The position numbers and the translations under genes are program-made. Positions 20,751 to 22,000 of a stretch of DNA of 22,000 bases are shown here, piece after piece. The stretch lies in contig CM022665.1 in the NCBI GenBank assembly GCA_012295275.1, positions 37,725,933 to 37,747,932 of the forward strand, given 5' to 3'. How positions within the stretch are numbered: the stretch's first letter is position 1; every line of letters starts with the position of its first letter. The notes under the pieces are model-generated. The model saw only the letters and a program-made list of their open reading frames with translations, was not told where the DNA came from and searched no databases. This DNA is from Chrysomallon squamiferum. Lineage: Eukaryota > Mollusca > Gastropoda > Neomphalida > Peltospiridae.

Positions 20751-21446
20751 TAAAAGTACCATAATCCGAAAGTCTAGCTTTCAGGTCAAAGTAAAATGAA
20801 GAAGCTAACGTAATCAGTGTCAGTTAAATCAAATTACTTGCAAGGTGGGTTACATTTAGCATTGCATAAATTATAACAATGGCGTAGGTAAGTATCAATT
20901 TTAGACAAAATTATCAGAAGTGTTTGAACGTTTTAAAATAGGAAGAACTGACTGGGATGCTAAAATTGTATTCTGTCAGTAAGTGCTTTTTGTAAATATT
21001 TTTCAGTAACTCTGTAAGGAATAATTCAGATCCTTCAGTGCTCATGTATTAATATTATTAATAAATCTTACATAAAAATATAATTGCGTCATTGCTTTCG
21101 GTAGGTTTTATTCATATTAAGACGAATCGTACTGTTGTCTATGGTTAAAATGTTTTGTCGTAGGCATGACAGTTAGTTGGGTCGATCTTTCTTGGTACGT
21201 TCTGGCTTATTAAATGCTTTTCTTCTGCCGTAACACTAAGATGTACACATTCACAAACTATTCCTTGCAGATAAAGTACATGACTGACACCGGGAGGTTT
21301 CTCATTCATTTGATCGTTATGAAATACACCTGGTTGAAACCTAATAACCACTAATATTAATAGATGATAAACTATCCTCAAAACATATTCATTACATATT
21401 AATATTTTTCCAATGCTATCACTGGGTTGTTAAACAATTCCATTAT

Positions 21447-21474
21447 GATTATTATTATTATTATTATTATTATT
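21447..21474. repeat. (ATT)n microsatellite
   Basis: About nine ATT units. Confidence 0.95.
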
Positions 21475-21768
21475 CGCTTTATAGTTTCCCAGTATATCAA
21501 TCTGAAATTAAAGTTACAATTTAAAGACAAAGGTTTTGTGTCTGAGTCCCTTATTTCTGTCACCTACATGGCTAAATCCCATTACAGTTTGTACTACATG
21601 ATTGATTTATTGAAAACAATGCTATTTGCTTTCCGTGACGAAGTACATAATATTAAATAAAAACTCTGACACTAAAACAATGTGTTCATAATGAAATATT
21701 AGTAACTATTTGAAAATATTTCAAGTAATTTCTTTTGAAACATTATATCAATATATACAGCACACATA

Positions 21769-21769
<1 letters not shown>

Positions 21770-21800
<31 letters not shown>
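21770..21800. repeat. (ATT)n microsatellite
   Basis: About ten ATT units, a second run of the same motif about 320 bases after the first. Confidence 0.95.
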
Positions 21801-21802
<2 letters not shown>

Positions 21803-22000
21803 AGTCTACTACGACAGTGTTAATTTATAAATAGGTTTCTGCAATTTTAGGCGGGATAATATTAACCTATGGTTTGTTTGTGTAAATGTTTTTCACTAAC
21901 AGACTACATAAACCAGACTGAAAGGATCAGCAAATACGTTTGACATTCTCAAGCTGAAAAAGCAACCCAGTAACCGAATGATGCGATATATTTGTAACGC

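Larger units (their letters stand above)
18411..22000. other. Downstream intergenic region, no supported gene
   Basis: No DPP3 sequence and no protein family recognised on either strand. From about 19.6 kb the CpG content rises clearly, with about 18 CpG in 19850-20250 against one in 1-700. Short open frames on the minus strand at 19909-20234 and 21145-21381 have no family match. Small structures: a T18 run near 19770-19788, a 9-bp-stem hairpin at 20725-20750, and two (ATT)n runs. Confidence 0.65.

Overview
This window is animal nuclear DNA. It is very AT-rich, carries long GT-AG introns and many microsatellites, and has no prokaryotic-style gene packing. It holds the 3' two-thirds of one protein-coding gene on the + strand: dipeptidyl peptidase III (DPP3, peptidase family M49), a cytosolic zinc aminopeptidase. 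Thirteen coding exons between 789 and 17836 join in a single open frame of 538 codons plus a stop. They correspond to about human residue 192 through the C-terminus. The first ~190 residues and the promoter lie upstream of base 1. The zinc site (HELLGH and EECRAE), the substrate-contact residues and the KEAP1-type ETGE motif are all present, so the gene looks intact. The style of the genome (AT-rich, long (GA)n and (TA)n runs, CpG-poor gene body) suggests a lophotrochozoan, most likely a mollusc and perhaps a cephalopod. That assignment is inference; the sequence does not prove it.

Layout: 1-788 is the tail of an upstream intron. 789-7734 holds twelve exons separated by introns of 0.19-1.15 kb. 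7735-17702 is one ~10 kb intron. 17703-17836 is the terminal coding exon. The 3' UTR follows, with a (TA)n run and a first AATAAA at 18384. From about 19.6 kb onward the sequence is intergenic and clearly richer in CpG, with no gene I can support.

The 10 kb intron is the unusual part. It contains a degenerate ~40-bp tandem repeat, a 190-bp piggyBac-like MITE flanked by TTAA, and a tandem pair of segments whose differences look codon-like. It also has a perfect 20-bp hairpin and a ~776-bp Tc1/mariner-like non-autonomous element flanked by TA. Most strikingly, 12671-12781 is an antisense copy of the first 111 nt of the preceding DPP3 exon (7572-7682), including its splice-acceptor AG. The two are about 85% identical overall; the first 37 exonic nt are identical and the copy has an in-frame stop. 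In the DPP3 pre-mRNA this copy can pair with the real exon, so it could be an RNA-editing or splicing control element, or simply a decaying inverted duplication.
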